From assembly GCA_014549065.1 (NCBI GenBank), contig JACDOX010000009.1:976453-1040452 (forward strand): DNA of 64,000 nt. The letters are read 5' to 3'. The stretch comes from Cardinalis cardinalis (Eukaryota; Chordata; Aves; Passeriformes; Cardinalidae). The translations under genes were made by a program, and so were the position numbers. The notes beneath the pieces are model-generated. The model searched no databases. It was not told the DNA's origin and saw nothing but the letters and a program-made list of their open reading frames with translations. Of the stretch, positions 1 through 13,807 are shown one piece after another; position 1 is the first letter of the stretch; the number at the start of each line of letters is the position of its first letter.

Positions 1-3000
1 AAAAGTTGGTAGTGCATTCATTGATCCAGTGAAATCTGTGAATACAATAAGGAATGATTGAATTTAGTGACATTACTTGGTCCTTATAAAATGGGTGACT
101 CTTATATAANTTTTCCCAGTTGGGTGATGTATTAACATATATTAAATGTAGTATGAAATATTTGATGCTGAAGGCAAGAGAAAAGAAAGCTGCTTTAGTT
201 ACTTCTAAAGGCACTTAGTGGTAACAGCAAATATATTTCTGATGATCTGCATNCTACTACTTACAACAAATTTTATACAATTAAAATATGAAATCAAGTA
301 TATTGAATATAGTATAAGGCTTGTAAACAACCAGCAAAGTAGTAAATTCTGGTTCAGTTGCCTTCAAGGACTCAAAAATATAATACCCTAAAAGTAGGCA
401 GGTGACCCCTCACTTCCACTGACCTCAGTGGAATTATGAATGTTAAGCATGTGTAATATGAATGAGGTTCCAGATTTTCATTGTTACTCATGAGAATTAC
501 ATCAAATAGATTCTGGTCATGGCTTTCTGTCCACCAAGCATTTCCATTGTTTTCTTGTTTTTGCTTTCTCCTCTCTTAAAGATATAATCTACATATGGTT
601 TGAAACAGCCAGTGCATGAAGGGAACACCCTTCTAAATCCATAATATTGATTGTATCTCAATATGCATTCTTGTAATGCAATAACACTTTTTCAGACAAA
701 GGAAAATATTNATAAAAAAAGAATGGACTAAAATTTCAGGACAGCTTGTGGAAAAATGTTTTGATATAAAACATTATGTTAATCAAGGCTATATTAAGCA
801 AATACAATAACACATATTTTAGTTTTCAGAATTTGAAAAGAAACATATATACACAAGTTAAAGCACCACAGTAGCTGAAATGACATTAATGTGACGTTCC
901 ATTGTAAAGTGAGCGATTAGAGGAATTACAGTAAAAATAAATTGGGAATTAAACTTGTATAACATTTTTAAGCCATTAGCTTGATTTATAAAACATTAGT
1001 TAACTATTTTGCCACAGATTTACTCCCAAATTCCTTCCAAATTATTGCATTCTACATTTGTTTACCCAAATGAGGTTAATTAACATTGGTGATGTGGCAG
1101 AAAAGATAAATAACTGAAACTAAAAATGAAACCATTGGTTCATAAAAAAACCCTTTTAAGGAAAAGACTGACATTTTTATTTGGTAGTTTTTGAAGGCTT
1201 TCTTCAATCATCCAACAGTTCTAGAGAAAAAAATATGCATATAGGCTGAGTTATATTTAAGCAGAATTTTTTCCCACAAAATTCATACTATCCTCTTAGG
1301 AGTAGGGGCATTATAAATCATAATATACCATAAAACTTAAAGATACGCTGACACATTTTTCCAACTTGTGGTTTACTGCTGCAATGGACCTGAATTTAAT
1401 GCTACTTTGAGAGAGCTCTCAGGGGATTTTCTAGTGAAAAATCTTCTCCACAGTATTCAAATCTAATCCATATTGTGCCTATCACTGCAGTACCTAAGTA
1501 GCTAATACAAGGATTTCAGATTTCATCTGGGTCAGGATATGGCAGAGGGGGTTTCTGCTGCATCTGTCTAGCTGGGGTTGTGAATTTACAGGTCATCACT
1601 TCAGGAGGAGACTNCAGATATTCCATAGGAAGGACAGAGAACAGCACCAGCTGGCCATTGCTCCAGCTCTGCTCCAAAAAGGCTGCTGCAAACACAGAAT
1701 TGCAGTCTGTTTCNGAGTTGTAGTAAACTGATTTTAAAATGGGTGCTGATTTCCCAAGAGGTGGAAAATAGCAGTGTGTGTACTCCCTAGAACAAATTTA
1801 CACCTTTGACTCCCTTTTCATGCTTCTTGGATGCAATGCTGNGCTGGAATGCTCTTGTGGGCAGATCAAGCAGGACTCTCCTTGCCCTGTGGTGCCGTGT
1901 TCTTGGCAGGATCCACAGCCTCACGTGCCAAGCAGGTGCATTGGGAGTAGAGGATCATGGTGGGGAAGAAAGAGAGCCCCTGCCTTTCCCCAGAGCTGGC
2001 TGCTGGCACAGGCTGGGTGCCTCTGGCAGAGGATCTCCTTACACACGTGTGTCCCCCACAAATGGGCTTTCCCCTGATGCAAAGTTTGCTCAGAGTTTGG
2101 TCTCCGCCCAGCAGCCCTGTCTTCAGCCTACCTATATCCAGCCCAGTTTAGTAATTTGATACACAATTTCAAATCACACACATGATTTAGGAACTTGGAG
2201 GCAACTAGGGGAAATATCCTGTTTTTCTCAAGAAGTTATACCCCCCCACAGCTGCCCTCCACTGTCCTCTCCAGAGCCAACAGGCTGCCACAGCACCATT
2301 GACCATGCTGGCATTGTTTAACTCTTGTGGCAATTGTCAGTGATTTCAGCTGAGCCAGGATCTCCTCCTTCAGGGGTCCTGCCATGCAGTGTCAGCTCTG
2401 ACATAAGGATCTTGCTGTGATGGAGAGTACAGCACCCTGACACATGTGGTTCTCTTCCTGTGGAGCCTNTTCCCCATACTGGCTGTATTGAATCATACTT
2501 AATTCTGTCTTCAAGATACTCAGGAAAGCCTGAAACAAGANTTCCTGCTGGCTTTTGCATGAAACCTATGTTTACTCTTTTGTGTTTTTTGTAGAACTGG
2601 CACGAAGAAGGAAATAAATACCCATAGAGAATGACATCTATCCGAAACTGGCAAAAAAAAAAAAATAAAAATCCCCATGCTGTTTATGGGGAAAAATGTT
2701 TCAGGAAAATGTAAAAAAGTTTCACAGTCCCACATACTTGGGTGGCTTTTATAATTTAAATTTTTTTCCTCCTCACAGAAAATTTGACTGTGGCTTCTAA
2801 ATGCCCTTCTTGAGAGTGAGCAACAAGACTTCCCCCCCTCTCACTTTTGTCATAGTTGTCTCCAGGGAAAGCTAAAAAGAGGAGAAGCCCCTGTCATCAC
2901 TGAATAACTTCACTCTCCTTACCAGCCTACAAAGCTCTCATCAATTTCCCTGCTTTTCACAGTGAGAAAATAAATTTGAGAGCAGTCTAGGTAGGGAGCC

Positions 3001-6000
3001 TTCATTTTGATTTTTCTGAAAGGAAATGGAAATTTTTTGGAGAAAATGCAATATTCCTGTGGAAAATATTGCTGAAGGAAAATTTCTGATCATTGCTAGC
3101 TCTGTGCCAAATATTTTTCTTGTCTGAAGATGAGTATGCTGAATACTTCCTTATGTAAAACAATATTTTTCTTAATAGGATGTCACAAACAATGATAAAG
3201 GTATTTAAAATTGCTTGGGGGAGACAATGTTGAAAAAAAAAAACACTTCATCACTTTTTTCATCACTTCATTTTTGCCATAAGAAGTGATTGCATTGTTT
3301 TTGTTCTTATCTAAAAGGGATAATCTAAAGCAAACTGAAGGCAGTTGAATTTTCTACTTTGCACAGGGCAATATCTCAAAGAGTCAATGTTGAACAGTAT
3401 TTCCTGTTTCTTTATAAAGGTGATGAGCCAAGAGAATCTTAAGCGATGTTTTCAACTTCCAGAAGTTTCAGAGCGGTTTTTTGTACTACAATAAAAATTG
3501 TGTTGTTTATTGCATCATTTCCAGTCATATTACACATTATCAAATTGTTTAATGTAATTTTCCAGGGTTTTTTAATGGTAGGAAATGTCATATTCAATAT
3601 TTCCTCTCTTTTATGGTATTAGTCTTCTGGACTTCTATAGTACTGTTTTACACAATTACATTGCATAATCTAATTCTCCATATGGAGATTAAAGTGATGT
3701 TTTTGGTGTTCTTGAACATTTCCTTCTACGAAATCCTACTTTGTGGGTTTTAAGTTCAGAACACACCTTACTGACTATAAATTGAAATAAAAATAAAAAT
3801 GTAATAGTGTTTAATGAATGCCAGAATGGGGGGGTCAGTCAGAGCTGGGTTAAAGGAACACAAAACCTTCCTTAATNCAGCTTCCTATTGACACACTGAT
3901 GTAAAGGAGAGAAGAAAAATAAAAAATGAGTACTTACAAATTGGTTCAATCTGAAGTCATACCTACTTAAATAATTGCCTTGTATTTCTCAAGTTAATAA
4001 ATGGGACCACTACAGGGTAAAGGTTATGTCAGTGACCTATAATGCTTGATCTCAGTGTAGAGTAGTTTCATATGTAGATTTGATTAAGGAAATTCAGTTT
4101 AGCTAAAACTTGAAAATCAACATGAGTTGAGAAACAAATGTATGCATACTAACCTATAAAATAATGTTACTGAGAATATTGCTGAAATAATGATAAATAT
4201 TTTATCATGCTTACTTGGAAGCGATTTACAAATCTGGGAATAATTCTGCACTAAACTGTCCCAAACTAAACTAGACAGCCATTGAACCCCTCCTAGCCTA
4301 GGATTGCAACAAAACTACTTCAGTGAGTTAATGAAAATAATGGGAAAAGATAGGAAGAACAGATGCCAAAGCAAGTGAAATATTGCTACATTAAGCTAAA
4401 GAAATGGTCATCCTTTCCCAAGACAGCGGATACTCGTAATTTCTGCTGAATTTCTCATGCTGAGAGTTGATGTGTTACTGTGTTTTCATCTCTTAGTTAC
4501 ATAGCCCATTCACCAAGGGAAAAATAGAGCTGTTGAACCAGGAAAATGGCAATGTAATAAAATATCTGTAAATTAGTAGATTTTGGAAGTAACCATATGG
4601 GTCTTCTGCTCAAAATGGCATTAAGTGAGGAACATCTTAAAAGTGACAGTGTAAGCAAGGAGAAATAGCAAAAGAGTTTTTGTGGCATATGTTTGTATAG
4701 TAATTCCACTTTTGTGGGGAGTCATTTGTTAGTGGTGCTTCAGTCNTGTTAAAGATTATGTGCTTTTCCATTTGCAAGATGTAACCAGTGTAGGCAAGTT
4801 TTGGACTCTTTGTTTCACTGTCAGTTGTGTTTGCTCCTGCAGAGGGCTGATTGTGTTGGACTGGATAAAGAGGTGGCTCATTTTAAGGTTCTTGATTTGA
4901 TACTTTTGTTCACATAGTAGCAGTGAAAGCATACCCTTCCCCCCTTCTTGTCTTAATATATCAGCCTGTATATCACTTTGTAATCTGAGATAGTCCNGGC
5001 AGATACTAACATACTGCTTTGGGCACACTACTCGGTAACTCAGATGAAATCTTGCTTTAAACAAAACCAGATACAGCATTTTCTCACAATTCTAGTATCC
5101 TGTCCTAAAAGAGTCTGAATCTCNGTAGTTGAGAGTTTCCGTCTCAAAACTTTCACAGTATTCTTTTATTGCTACCATGGGTTTTTGTGTCAATCCTTCT
5201 CCTCCTAATCAGCTTTCTATCTTATTTAATACTTGCTGTTTTCTTATGGATTATTTTAATGCTTGCTCATGAGAGCTNTTAGACAATGAATTTTCTTGAA
5301 TGCTTGCTACTTTTTAAGCATCAAAACCTGGTAAATTTTCCTTAATATAAGCCTAAGAGCTTCTGACAAGGATAAGTGTAAGATCAGCTTTTCAGGCAGT
5401 TGTAGTGTGTGAGTGTGTGTGTGTGTAAGTATAACACAGTACAGTGAAAGATGGATGAATGCCCAACAGTGAGTTCTGTTTCTATTATAAAAGTAAAGGT
5501 GTTTATAAATTCACAATTCAATTCCATTTTCATTTACTATGATGACAATTGAATGTAAATATTATTTTTCTTTGTGAACCCGGGGCTAAGTCAAAATGCA
5601 TATTGTGCTGGTTGCTTCCCAACAGNGGAAGAAATAGAACTTTGGACAATGGGTATATAATAAACAGTAAAACTGTTTGTTTATGACAAATGCATAAAAT
5701 ATTTTTTTCTCTGAAAATGGAGAATAATTATATAGCTGATTGCTTCAAGTGTGTTTAAAAAAAAGGTGGCTTTTGATTATGTTTTCCCTGGGCTGTCTTC
5801 TCACCTTGTTAAGCTTAATTTTCTGTTTAGGTGTTACTATTTCTTTCCCCTGTCTACTCATGCATCTGTTGCAATAACATATACAGAGAAATCTCACTGC
5901 TGNCTATGTCTCATATGTCTCTGTTTTGGGGGGAAGCTGCTCTCAGTTCAGTGTTCTGGACCCATGAAGGAGTTAAATTATTTATTAAGTTTCTTCCTGA

Positions 6001-6096
6001 ATACAGGTAGACTACGCTGCTACCTAGGTTTAACCTAGCTCATGTTATTATACTGGCTCTTCTCAGGTCACAAAGGTATGATGTTGCTCTTTTCAG
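1..6096 (+). other. NEBL: Upstream intron sequence of NEBL, no exon found
   Basis: AT-rich noncoding sequence. I looked for the repeat units that precede the 6097 exon in human nebulette (unit ending in TQLQSE) and did not find them, so this is probably one intron entered from before position 1. A somewhat GC-richer stretch lies at about 1530-2420 without a convincing reading frame. It also holds a short TG microsatellite. Confidence 0.7.
5405..5426. repeat. TG microsatellite
   Basis: Eleven dinucleotide steps of alternating G and T with one interruption (gagtg). It lies in the intron about 670 bases before the first NEBL exon. Confidence 0.8.
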
Positions 6097-6207
6097 GTTC
6101 TCTATAAACAAAAACATGATGCTGAGAAAGGATTTTCAGACTATGCACGTATGAGGGAACCTCCAGATGTCAAACATGCCATGGAAGTCAGTAAACACCA
6201 GAGTGAT
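6097..6207 (+). CDS. NEBL: NEBL nebulin-repeat exon 1 of window
   Basis: 37 codons, phase 0 at both ends. The acceptor is tgctcttttcag and the donor gtaagt. The product starts VLYKQKHDAEKGFSDYA and ends EVSKHQSD. The human unit as I recall it (VAYKQKHDAAKGFSDYA...) differs at few positions, which places this exon in the N-terminal third of the repeat array. The closing SD pairs with VSYK of the next exon to make the SDxxYK actin-binding motif. An N lies at 6215, just inside the intron and outside the donor. Confidence 0.96.
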
Positions 6208-9200
6208 GTAAGTANTCTCCCATCTGAAATGAGTGTGCTTGTTTTGGGTAGATACATCTGCTACAGCTTACTGAAATGAATTGGGCATGGAATATTTCCA
6301 TATTTCCTTAGTTGCTATTTTTTTATAGATTATTTGCTCTGAAGTAATATAGAACATGGTGTGTGTATAAAATGTGCCATGAGTAACAGTATGTGAATTT
6401 TATTCTGAATGCAGTGGAAAAGGATAATTACTGATTATCAATAGTAATTAAGTGCTATCACTTTGAAATAAAATTGCAGGCACAGGTTTTCTGAATTCAC
6501 TACTTGTAGCTACTTTTGAAGTGCATAAAGTTCTTTGTTTAAATGAACACCAGTGTTGTTTCAGTGTCTTCATCTGCCAATACTTGGGTAGTTCTTCAGG
6601 GGTGCTGTGTAGAGGAGACAAACGAGCTGTTTCTGCCCTGCTCTTGCACTCTTCTATGCATATGAATAAGTTTGTTCCTATCTCCTGAATATGTATCAAG
6701 TGAATTTTCCAAAGAATTTAATAGACTAATAAATGATTTATTTTAAGGAGTTTGAGCTGTAGTGTTCAGTTGGATGCCTGCACTGGTTTATACATTTAAC
6801 CAAAGTATTTATTCTTGTAGTTTTATTTAGATAACTTACAAATAAATAGGAGCATTTAGCAGTATTTTGAAAGTTGATTGNTTTTTTTTCCAGCTGCTTG
6901 TTAGCTTCCTGAAGTTCTGAAAGCTTTCACAATATCAAAGCCTAATAATGGTATTTATATTTCTTATTAGAATCAGGTCAGGTTTGATTTCATGGTCAAG
7001 CTAGCAAATACTAGCTCAATGCATCATTGCTTGGGGCAGAAATGCTGCCCAGATTAGTCTTGAATGACACAGACACAATTTTGAAGAAAAATTGATGTTA
7101 GTTTTAGGTTTTGTAAAAGCTTACTTGTGAGAAAAACAAATTTTAGGAGAAGATTGGTTAAAATAGTGATGTCATTTTAAGGGGTACACAAAGCTTTTAA
7201 GAACATCTAATGTGTAATCTTAAAAGTTATGATCCAGTTCCATTCTTGTTTAGGTAACCAAATCAATTGAGGCAGGCATGTCATTTTACAACATTTTTGT
7301 TAGATAAATGGGATATTTGTTTGCTGTTAACAATGTAGAAAACATAGCTTGAGTGTTCGTTTTAAATTATCTTAAATTTACCCCATCTTCTCCTACTGAC
7401 AGTGCAACAAACACTCTAAGGTTATGTGGGCTGAAAACTAAATGTCAGTGCTAGATGTATGTCTGTGTGCAGAATCTTGACAGCTGGCTGCTGATTAAAA
7501 GGCTGCTGGAAAACTTCAGGGAAGCATTATGTTTGAAGAATAATTTTTTTCTTCTGCTGGGAAATACCTGCAATGGAATTCCCAGCAGTAATTTGCAACC
7601 TGCCTTGATTACAGAATTCCCTCTTCCTGTCAAACACTGTCCATTTCTGCTGTTGGAAGCATCAGGGTTTCTTGCTGACAGAGCCTAGAGCTGGGGATGT
7701 GAATGCCTTTCCCCAGAAGCAGGAGGTTTTTTATTTACCTAGCAGTAGGAATGATGGTGAACTGCTAGGAAAGGAAATAATGCTGGAAAGAGAGATGTGA
7801 ATCAGAGAAGGGACTAGGAGGCACTAGGAGGAATATGAGACAAGTTCCTGTAGCAAATTCATCATACTTAGGGGGTTAGTATGCTGGTGCAAAACCCATT
7901 CCCCTTCTACAGCTGTATATCACCTGCTAATAGAATTAAGGAGAGCAGGTTACACATGTGAGGATAAATGAAATGCAGTTGTTTCATCTTTCACCCTTNA
8001 AACAAGCNAAAAAAAAAAAAGAAAAGGAAATGAAGGAAAACATGGGAGGGAAGGATGTTTTGATAAATGAGAACTTTTAACAGCATGTTAGAAATAATGA
8101 AAAAATATGAGGGAAATTATTTTCAGCCTGAGCAAACTTAAAAAAAATCAAATAAGTCATCCAAATGCAACCCAAAACTCTTACCAGTTAGTTTAATGTG
8201 TTTAAGAACAGATTCTTTCTGGTTGCTCACGAGTTGCTGCAGCGCAGTGGACAAATACCTGTCGCACATAAAGGGAGCAAGTTNTGTAAGTCTGGTTATT
8301 GCTCAGCAGAAGCACACATCTCTTGTGGGTAATATTTGGGCATCATGGTGAGTAGCTGAGGATTTCTTCTTTTGTTAGTACAGGTTTAATTAAGAACCAT
8401 GTGAGTTTTCCTCTTGGAGTCAGAACATGGAACAGCAAGCATCCCAAATATGGAGCATTTGTCTTTCCAAACTGTTTCAAGGTATNAGTGTAATCACAGC
8501 TTTGCAAGTGCAGAGAAAAAGAAGGGAAATTACTGGGCAGATAGGAGGACAAAGCTCTTTTATCCACCATTCAGCATAGTTTACCTGTGGGAGCAGAATG
8601 CATGTTTACCTACAATGCTCTGCCAACTCAATTCAACCTTTACATGGAGGGTTTGCATCTAAGAGGATTAGAATGTGTTTAAGACTATTTACTCAGCCTT
8701 TAAATAAAGCTGACATTTATACTCAACTCTGTGAAATGTCCAATTTCCTTTAAAAATTAAAACTGTATTCAGCTCACCATACATTTGTGCTGACATTTTG
8801 AAACTGTCAAGTGCTGTAGGCCTTCACACCACTTTGAATATCATTAATATTCTGGGCATGTTTATAGGCATCATTAATATGTTTGGGCAGAAACTGGGTA
8901 ACAGNGAAATAATGTAAAAACTCCGGAACAATGTGATCATGTCTAATAAAATCATTTTTCTCTTTTTCATACTTTGTCTGAAGAAAATTGCTCTCAGATG
9001 AACACAAGTAACTTTTCTAATGACAGGAAATATACTTTAAAAAGAATTGAAATACTACATAAAGCTNGAAGGCAAGCATGTTTATCCAAACCAGAGTACT
9101 TTTCTCTATAAATTGTGTTTGTGTTTTGTGAAGTGAATGTTAATGATGTGACTTTGGCACACAAAGTAATTTTCAGAAAAGTGAAGTAGGGACCATCAGC

Positions 9201-12200
9201 CTACTTTGTCTGTGCTGAGCTGATCAGTTAACTCATCTGGAAGTTTCCAAACTTGGGACCAAAGCTAAGTGGTGGTCTTAAAACAGTGTCATGTCACATT
9301 TTGGCTTTATGTGTATCTGAGTATCATGTGAATGGAAGGATGTTGTTGAATGGTGAAATGATATGACAACTACATTTCTAAAGCAAATAAACCATTTGCT
9401 GTGTTGGGTCCATGTGGAAGCTGCACACAGAATTTGATGAAGGTACTCAAAGCTGTGCATCACAATTTTGTCTGTTCCATGGCCTGGTCCATCACTGGGC
9501 ATTTTGAATAGGAAAACAATGTTAATATTTGTACAGCAGTTTACTGCTTTGTTAAAAGGACTGATTCTCCTCACAACATTACATGGTATGAAATAAGGAT
9601 GTGACCTTCTGATTTTACAAATAAGAAAACTGCAGTACACTCATCTATGGACATTTAAAAGGCAGTTTTCCCGTCTGATTTTAAGGCCCTGGTATCTTTT
9701 CTCTTACACTTATCTACAAAGAGTGCTTTTTTAGAAATATTAGTTGACAGCTGGGCAAACTTCTGATGTGTATATATACCCTTTCCACTCTAAATGAGGT
9801 CAGTAATGATAATTTTTATGTTTCACTCGCCATCTAAATTTGAATATTTAAGATGTCTATATTGTCTTAGGAGTAAGCTGTTTTTCATTTTCAGGGTATA
9901 GTGCAGTCACNGTCCACACATACAAAAAAAGTACATTCTTTCTGATAAGACCAAATCAGCAAATCTTTAAGTGGATGTGCTTAAACACCATCAGTAACAT
10001 ACCCAAATGTTAATGTTTGTTTTCGTGCAGATCNTGGTAAATTCAAGCTTCTCCTGTCTCTCTGTTCAGTATCTGTGCTAGAAAAATCACCATTCACTGA
10101 CAAACTTTCTGCTGACAGTGGTTGTCAACAGCAGGTCCCCCTGGACCACTTCCAACTGGTGCTGAAAATGATGTTTACTCCTGGTGTAATTGGGACCAAT
10201 CAATTTTAAGGCCCATTACTGGAAAGGATGACTGCATCAATCTGTAATGGGCCAGAAATGTGTTTGTCTCTTTTACACAAGCCGGAAAACAGTTTTCAAC
10301 ATCATTTGAGCAGGAATTAGAAAAGCTGTTGCCAATGATGATTGTCACCAGCTAGTCATTTTCTTAGTGTTGATGGACCCCAAAGTGTAGATGAGAGGAA
10401 AGAGGGCAGAGACACAGCTGACAGGCCATTAGTTAGTGGCCTTAACAGCTCTTAGGAAATGCTAATCAGGGACAAACAGTAAGAGACAAATTCTTGTGCA
10501 GACAGGGGTGCCCAATTTCTTGCTGAATCCTTAAGAGGGCAAAATGTGTTCATAGATGCTTGTGTATATTTGAGTAATTTGTTATGTATTGTTTGGACTA
10601 GTTTGGTGTTGGAATAAATGAGAAGATAAAAGATTTCAAGCAAGGTCTGAATCTCTTAAACCCAGGTTTGCTTGGCTCAACNTGTAGATGTTTCTGTTTG
10701 TTGATTGACAGTCTGAGGTGTTTTGCAGCATTGTTAGAATCTGTTTACTTTATGGCACTGAAGTGCATTCCACTGGTATTCATGTAAGGTGAAGCATCTT
10801 GCAGATCCTGCTGGAGTAACTAGATCAGCATGTTTATCCTCAGTGGACCTTATGCATTTTATAAGAGCTCGAGGTTTGGCCTATTAAAATCAGTCTAGTA
10901 ATTATGAGCAGGCCCTGAATATTCTCCATGCTTTGCAAAAACCAGTTGCAATACACATTTGAGTGTGTGAGTATGTAATCACATTTGGGATTAAAGATGA
11001 GAAGTGATTTTGTTCCAATTATTGCTTCACAATAATATTCAACAATGTAACCACTTTTTATTGTAATTTCAAATGGGGTAGAAACCCACTTTAAATTGAG
11101 TTAGTATCTGTAATTTACTGTTTCCAGCTTCAAAACTCAAGATGGTACATTTTTTTTCCTTTTTAGTTGCTCCTTCTTCCTTGCTTGCATTTCCCACTGG
11201 TTGGCCATAACTCTCCATCTAGGTCTTTCCCTGCTGCTCTAAAATTGTTATCTCAGTCACTTTTCCTATGCAAAAGTCAGCTGGAACAGTTTTTTTGTAT
11301 ACTGTGGTCCTCGTGAAGTGGAGCAATTCTTGAGCCTTTGCTGATTGTTTTTTTGGTAGAGCCTGAGCAGCCCTTTGAAGTGAAGATTGAGTAAGGACAT
11401 TGTGTAATGCCTGGAAATTCCAGTCAGGGTATGAGCCTCTTGGCTGAACCAGCTCAGGACAAAAGATGGCTCCTTTTCTGGGTGCTTCTGCTGTTTCCTT
11501 TCTTTTGTTGCTTTCCCCTCCTCNTGGGCTTCTTCACTTTCCATCTTCTGATGCCCATGGGTGCACACACCAAGCTGGTTGCTTTGCCCTGTCTACATCT
11601 GTTCCCCAGCTCTCTCAGAATAGCTCTGGTTTTACTGTTCTAACATAGCACTATTAAAAAAAAAAATCACTAGATGGAACAGAATAGCAGCTGTGTAATA
11701 GAGGCCAGCAGAGTGTCCCAATGGGAGAGGGTCAGCATCCAGGGATTGAGGTTATTCAGGAAATGGGAAACATATTTTTTCTTTCTTTGGCCTACCTCTG
11801 ACAAACTACTGTTCTGCTGCATAACATTTTTATTCTCACTGGAGTATGACAAGCTGCAGAATGGAGCAAATATATATTGCAGACATTTGTAAAATGCTAG
11901 ATGACTTTCCCTCAGACATAAGTAATAGGTATACTGGTTTAGGTGCAGGAAGAATAATAATTCACTCAGGGAAAGATATAGCAATTGGCCTTGCATCTAA
12001 TATAATTGGAAATGGTGAAATATAAAGGACTGTCACTGTCTTATTTCTCCCCCCTTCCTTTCCCCGAAATTAACCACAATCCATTACTTCATGTACTATA
12101 TGATCATGTCATTTGGGAGCAATAAGCGACCACATTTCCTCAACTTTATCACCACTGTTCTTGATTCTCTGATGTTAAATTCACTACATTCCTAATTTCT

Positions 12201-13705
12201 ATTTTGAGCACATATGCTGGCCCTTAATTTGCAATTTACATGGATCATAGGGTGCTATTCAGAAACCTGTTTCTGCTGCCTTTGTGGTTTTCACCTCACC
12301 TCATGTGGTCATTAGGATGAACAGCATATAATTAACTAAATTCATGTAAAGTCCTGAATTGCAAATGCTTCTCTCTACCTCTAGTTTCTTTAAAATTAGA
12401 GAAAATCTAAGCATAACTAAAACAAAAGTTCCAGTGGTTTACACCAGCTGTAAGAATCAACTTTTGTTTTGTATGTATGTGATAATTTGGGGTGAATGCA
12501 TCAAATCTATTTATTTGTTTCTTTTATTAGTGATTACACTTGTGTGTCACGGCAGATTAAAAATTATAAGATCTATTTGTGGGCAGGCAGCCAACAGTGA
12601 AGCCTGTTTAGCTTGTCTGCTTAGCTGAAGCCATATGGACACAAAATTACTTTCCTGTTGCATGTAAAATATTTGCCAAAAAGTGAATTTTTTTCCTTTT
12701 CTTTTTGCAATACCATTTCTATGAAGTATATTTGTCACTGACTACTGCAGTTTGAGTTTGTTGCATTGTACCCAGAGTGGAACTTTACATTGGAAGTAGG
12801 AGCAGAGGTTATAATAAGAAACTTGAAGCTGAGAACTTTCTTGCTAGTGAAATAGTATCTTGAGAGGTTGATTAACTTTGTGAAGCAACAAAAGAAAATC
12901 TAAAAGATTTCCCAGTAAAGGGTGAAATATTATTTTACTTTCTATTCTCTCTAAACTTTATTTTATGTTCTCCAACTTCTGCCTGAAACTTCAGTTTGTC
13001 AGACACTTTTGAATACTAGAGACAGAATGTCATTAAGAATAATTCAGTAAAACAGCCCTTGGAAATTGGTTTCTGAGNCCATTCATTATGGTAGTGGCTT
13101 TTGCCCAAACAGAAGGAGTCAGTTGTGTACTCAACGTGCTGGAACACTCAGCCTTCTTCTTGCCATGACTGTGCAAAGGAGCAAGTAAGTTGTGTTGTGG
13201 GGATGCTGAGGTGGAGTTGTATCATTGAATTCCATGTGAGCTACATGGCTGCCTAGTACTGAGAAAGAAACTCACTGTGATAGAATTACAGTTTCTCTTC
13301 TGTGTAGCTGCAATCTGCTAAACTGCAGTAGTCAGTATCAGGGGAGGAGCTAGTTCATGTTAAACATGGGTACAACATAGGAAAAAAACCCCTATACTCT
13401 TATAAGTCCTCTGAAATTTTATGGTAAAACCTAATATTTGTGTCTTTGCAATACTTTTAATTTTCCACTGTGCTTCTAAGCAAAACCATTTTTCTTTTTC
13501 AAATTGTATTTTATGCTTCTGAATTTCTTCCTTATTGTGTTACCTTGTGGGTCTTACCTTACAGTCCCTGTCAAGCAGAACTCTTGGAATAAATTAGGTG
13601 GCATTCTGTTTATTTCGATGTCTGATTTGACCAGTCATTCAAAGCTTATTTATAGACTTCAAACTTTATTGTTTATTTTAAACAAAACTATGTTTTCCTT
13701 GACAG
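6208..13705 (+). other. NEBL: NEBL intron, 7.5 kb
   Basis: Noncoding. Open frames of up to 120 codons occur on both strands but none resembles a known family or has paired splice sites. The stretch at about 10130-10400 is complex and non-repetitive, with inverted motifs, and is listed separately. No transposable element was recognised. Confidence 0.8.
10130..10400. promoter_or_regulatory. Possible intronic regulatory or conserved element
   Basis: Non-repetitive, motif-dense block. It contains a perfect 10-base inverted repeat, ggcccattac at 10210-10219 and gtaatgggcc at 10244-10253, each arm carrying a TAAT/ATTA homeodomain core. Just upstream is an inverted CCAAT pair (attgg-ga-ccaat, about 10188-10199). 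There is no sustained reading frame. The regulatory role is inference: motifs this short occur by chance and conservation cannot be judged here. Confidence 0.25.
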
Positions 13706-13807
13706 GTATCCTATAAGAAGGATGTGCAAGATACTCATAGATACACTGAAGTGCTGAACAGACCAGACATAAAGAAGGCAACTGAGATAACAAAGATAAT
13801 AAGTGAT
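13706..13807 (+). CDS. NEBL: NEBL nebulin-repeat exon 2 of window
   Basis: 34 codons, phase 0-0. The acceptor is tttccttgacag and the donor gtatgt. The product starts VSYKKDVQDTHRYTEVLNRP and ends TKIISD. It corresponds to the human unit beginning ISYRKDVQDTHTY (recalled). This is a short unit of the N-terminal part of the array. The ending ISD joins AKYK of the next exon to rebuild SDxxYK. Confidence 0.96.

Noticed and set aside
1..6096. Search for the preceding nebulette repeat unit and N-terminal exons
   Set aside because: No stretch with the expected residues and paired splice sites was found; they are assumed to lie before the window.
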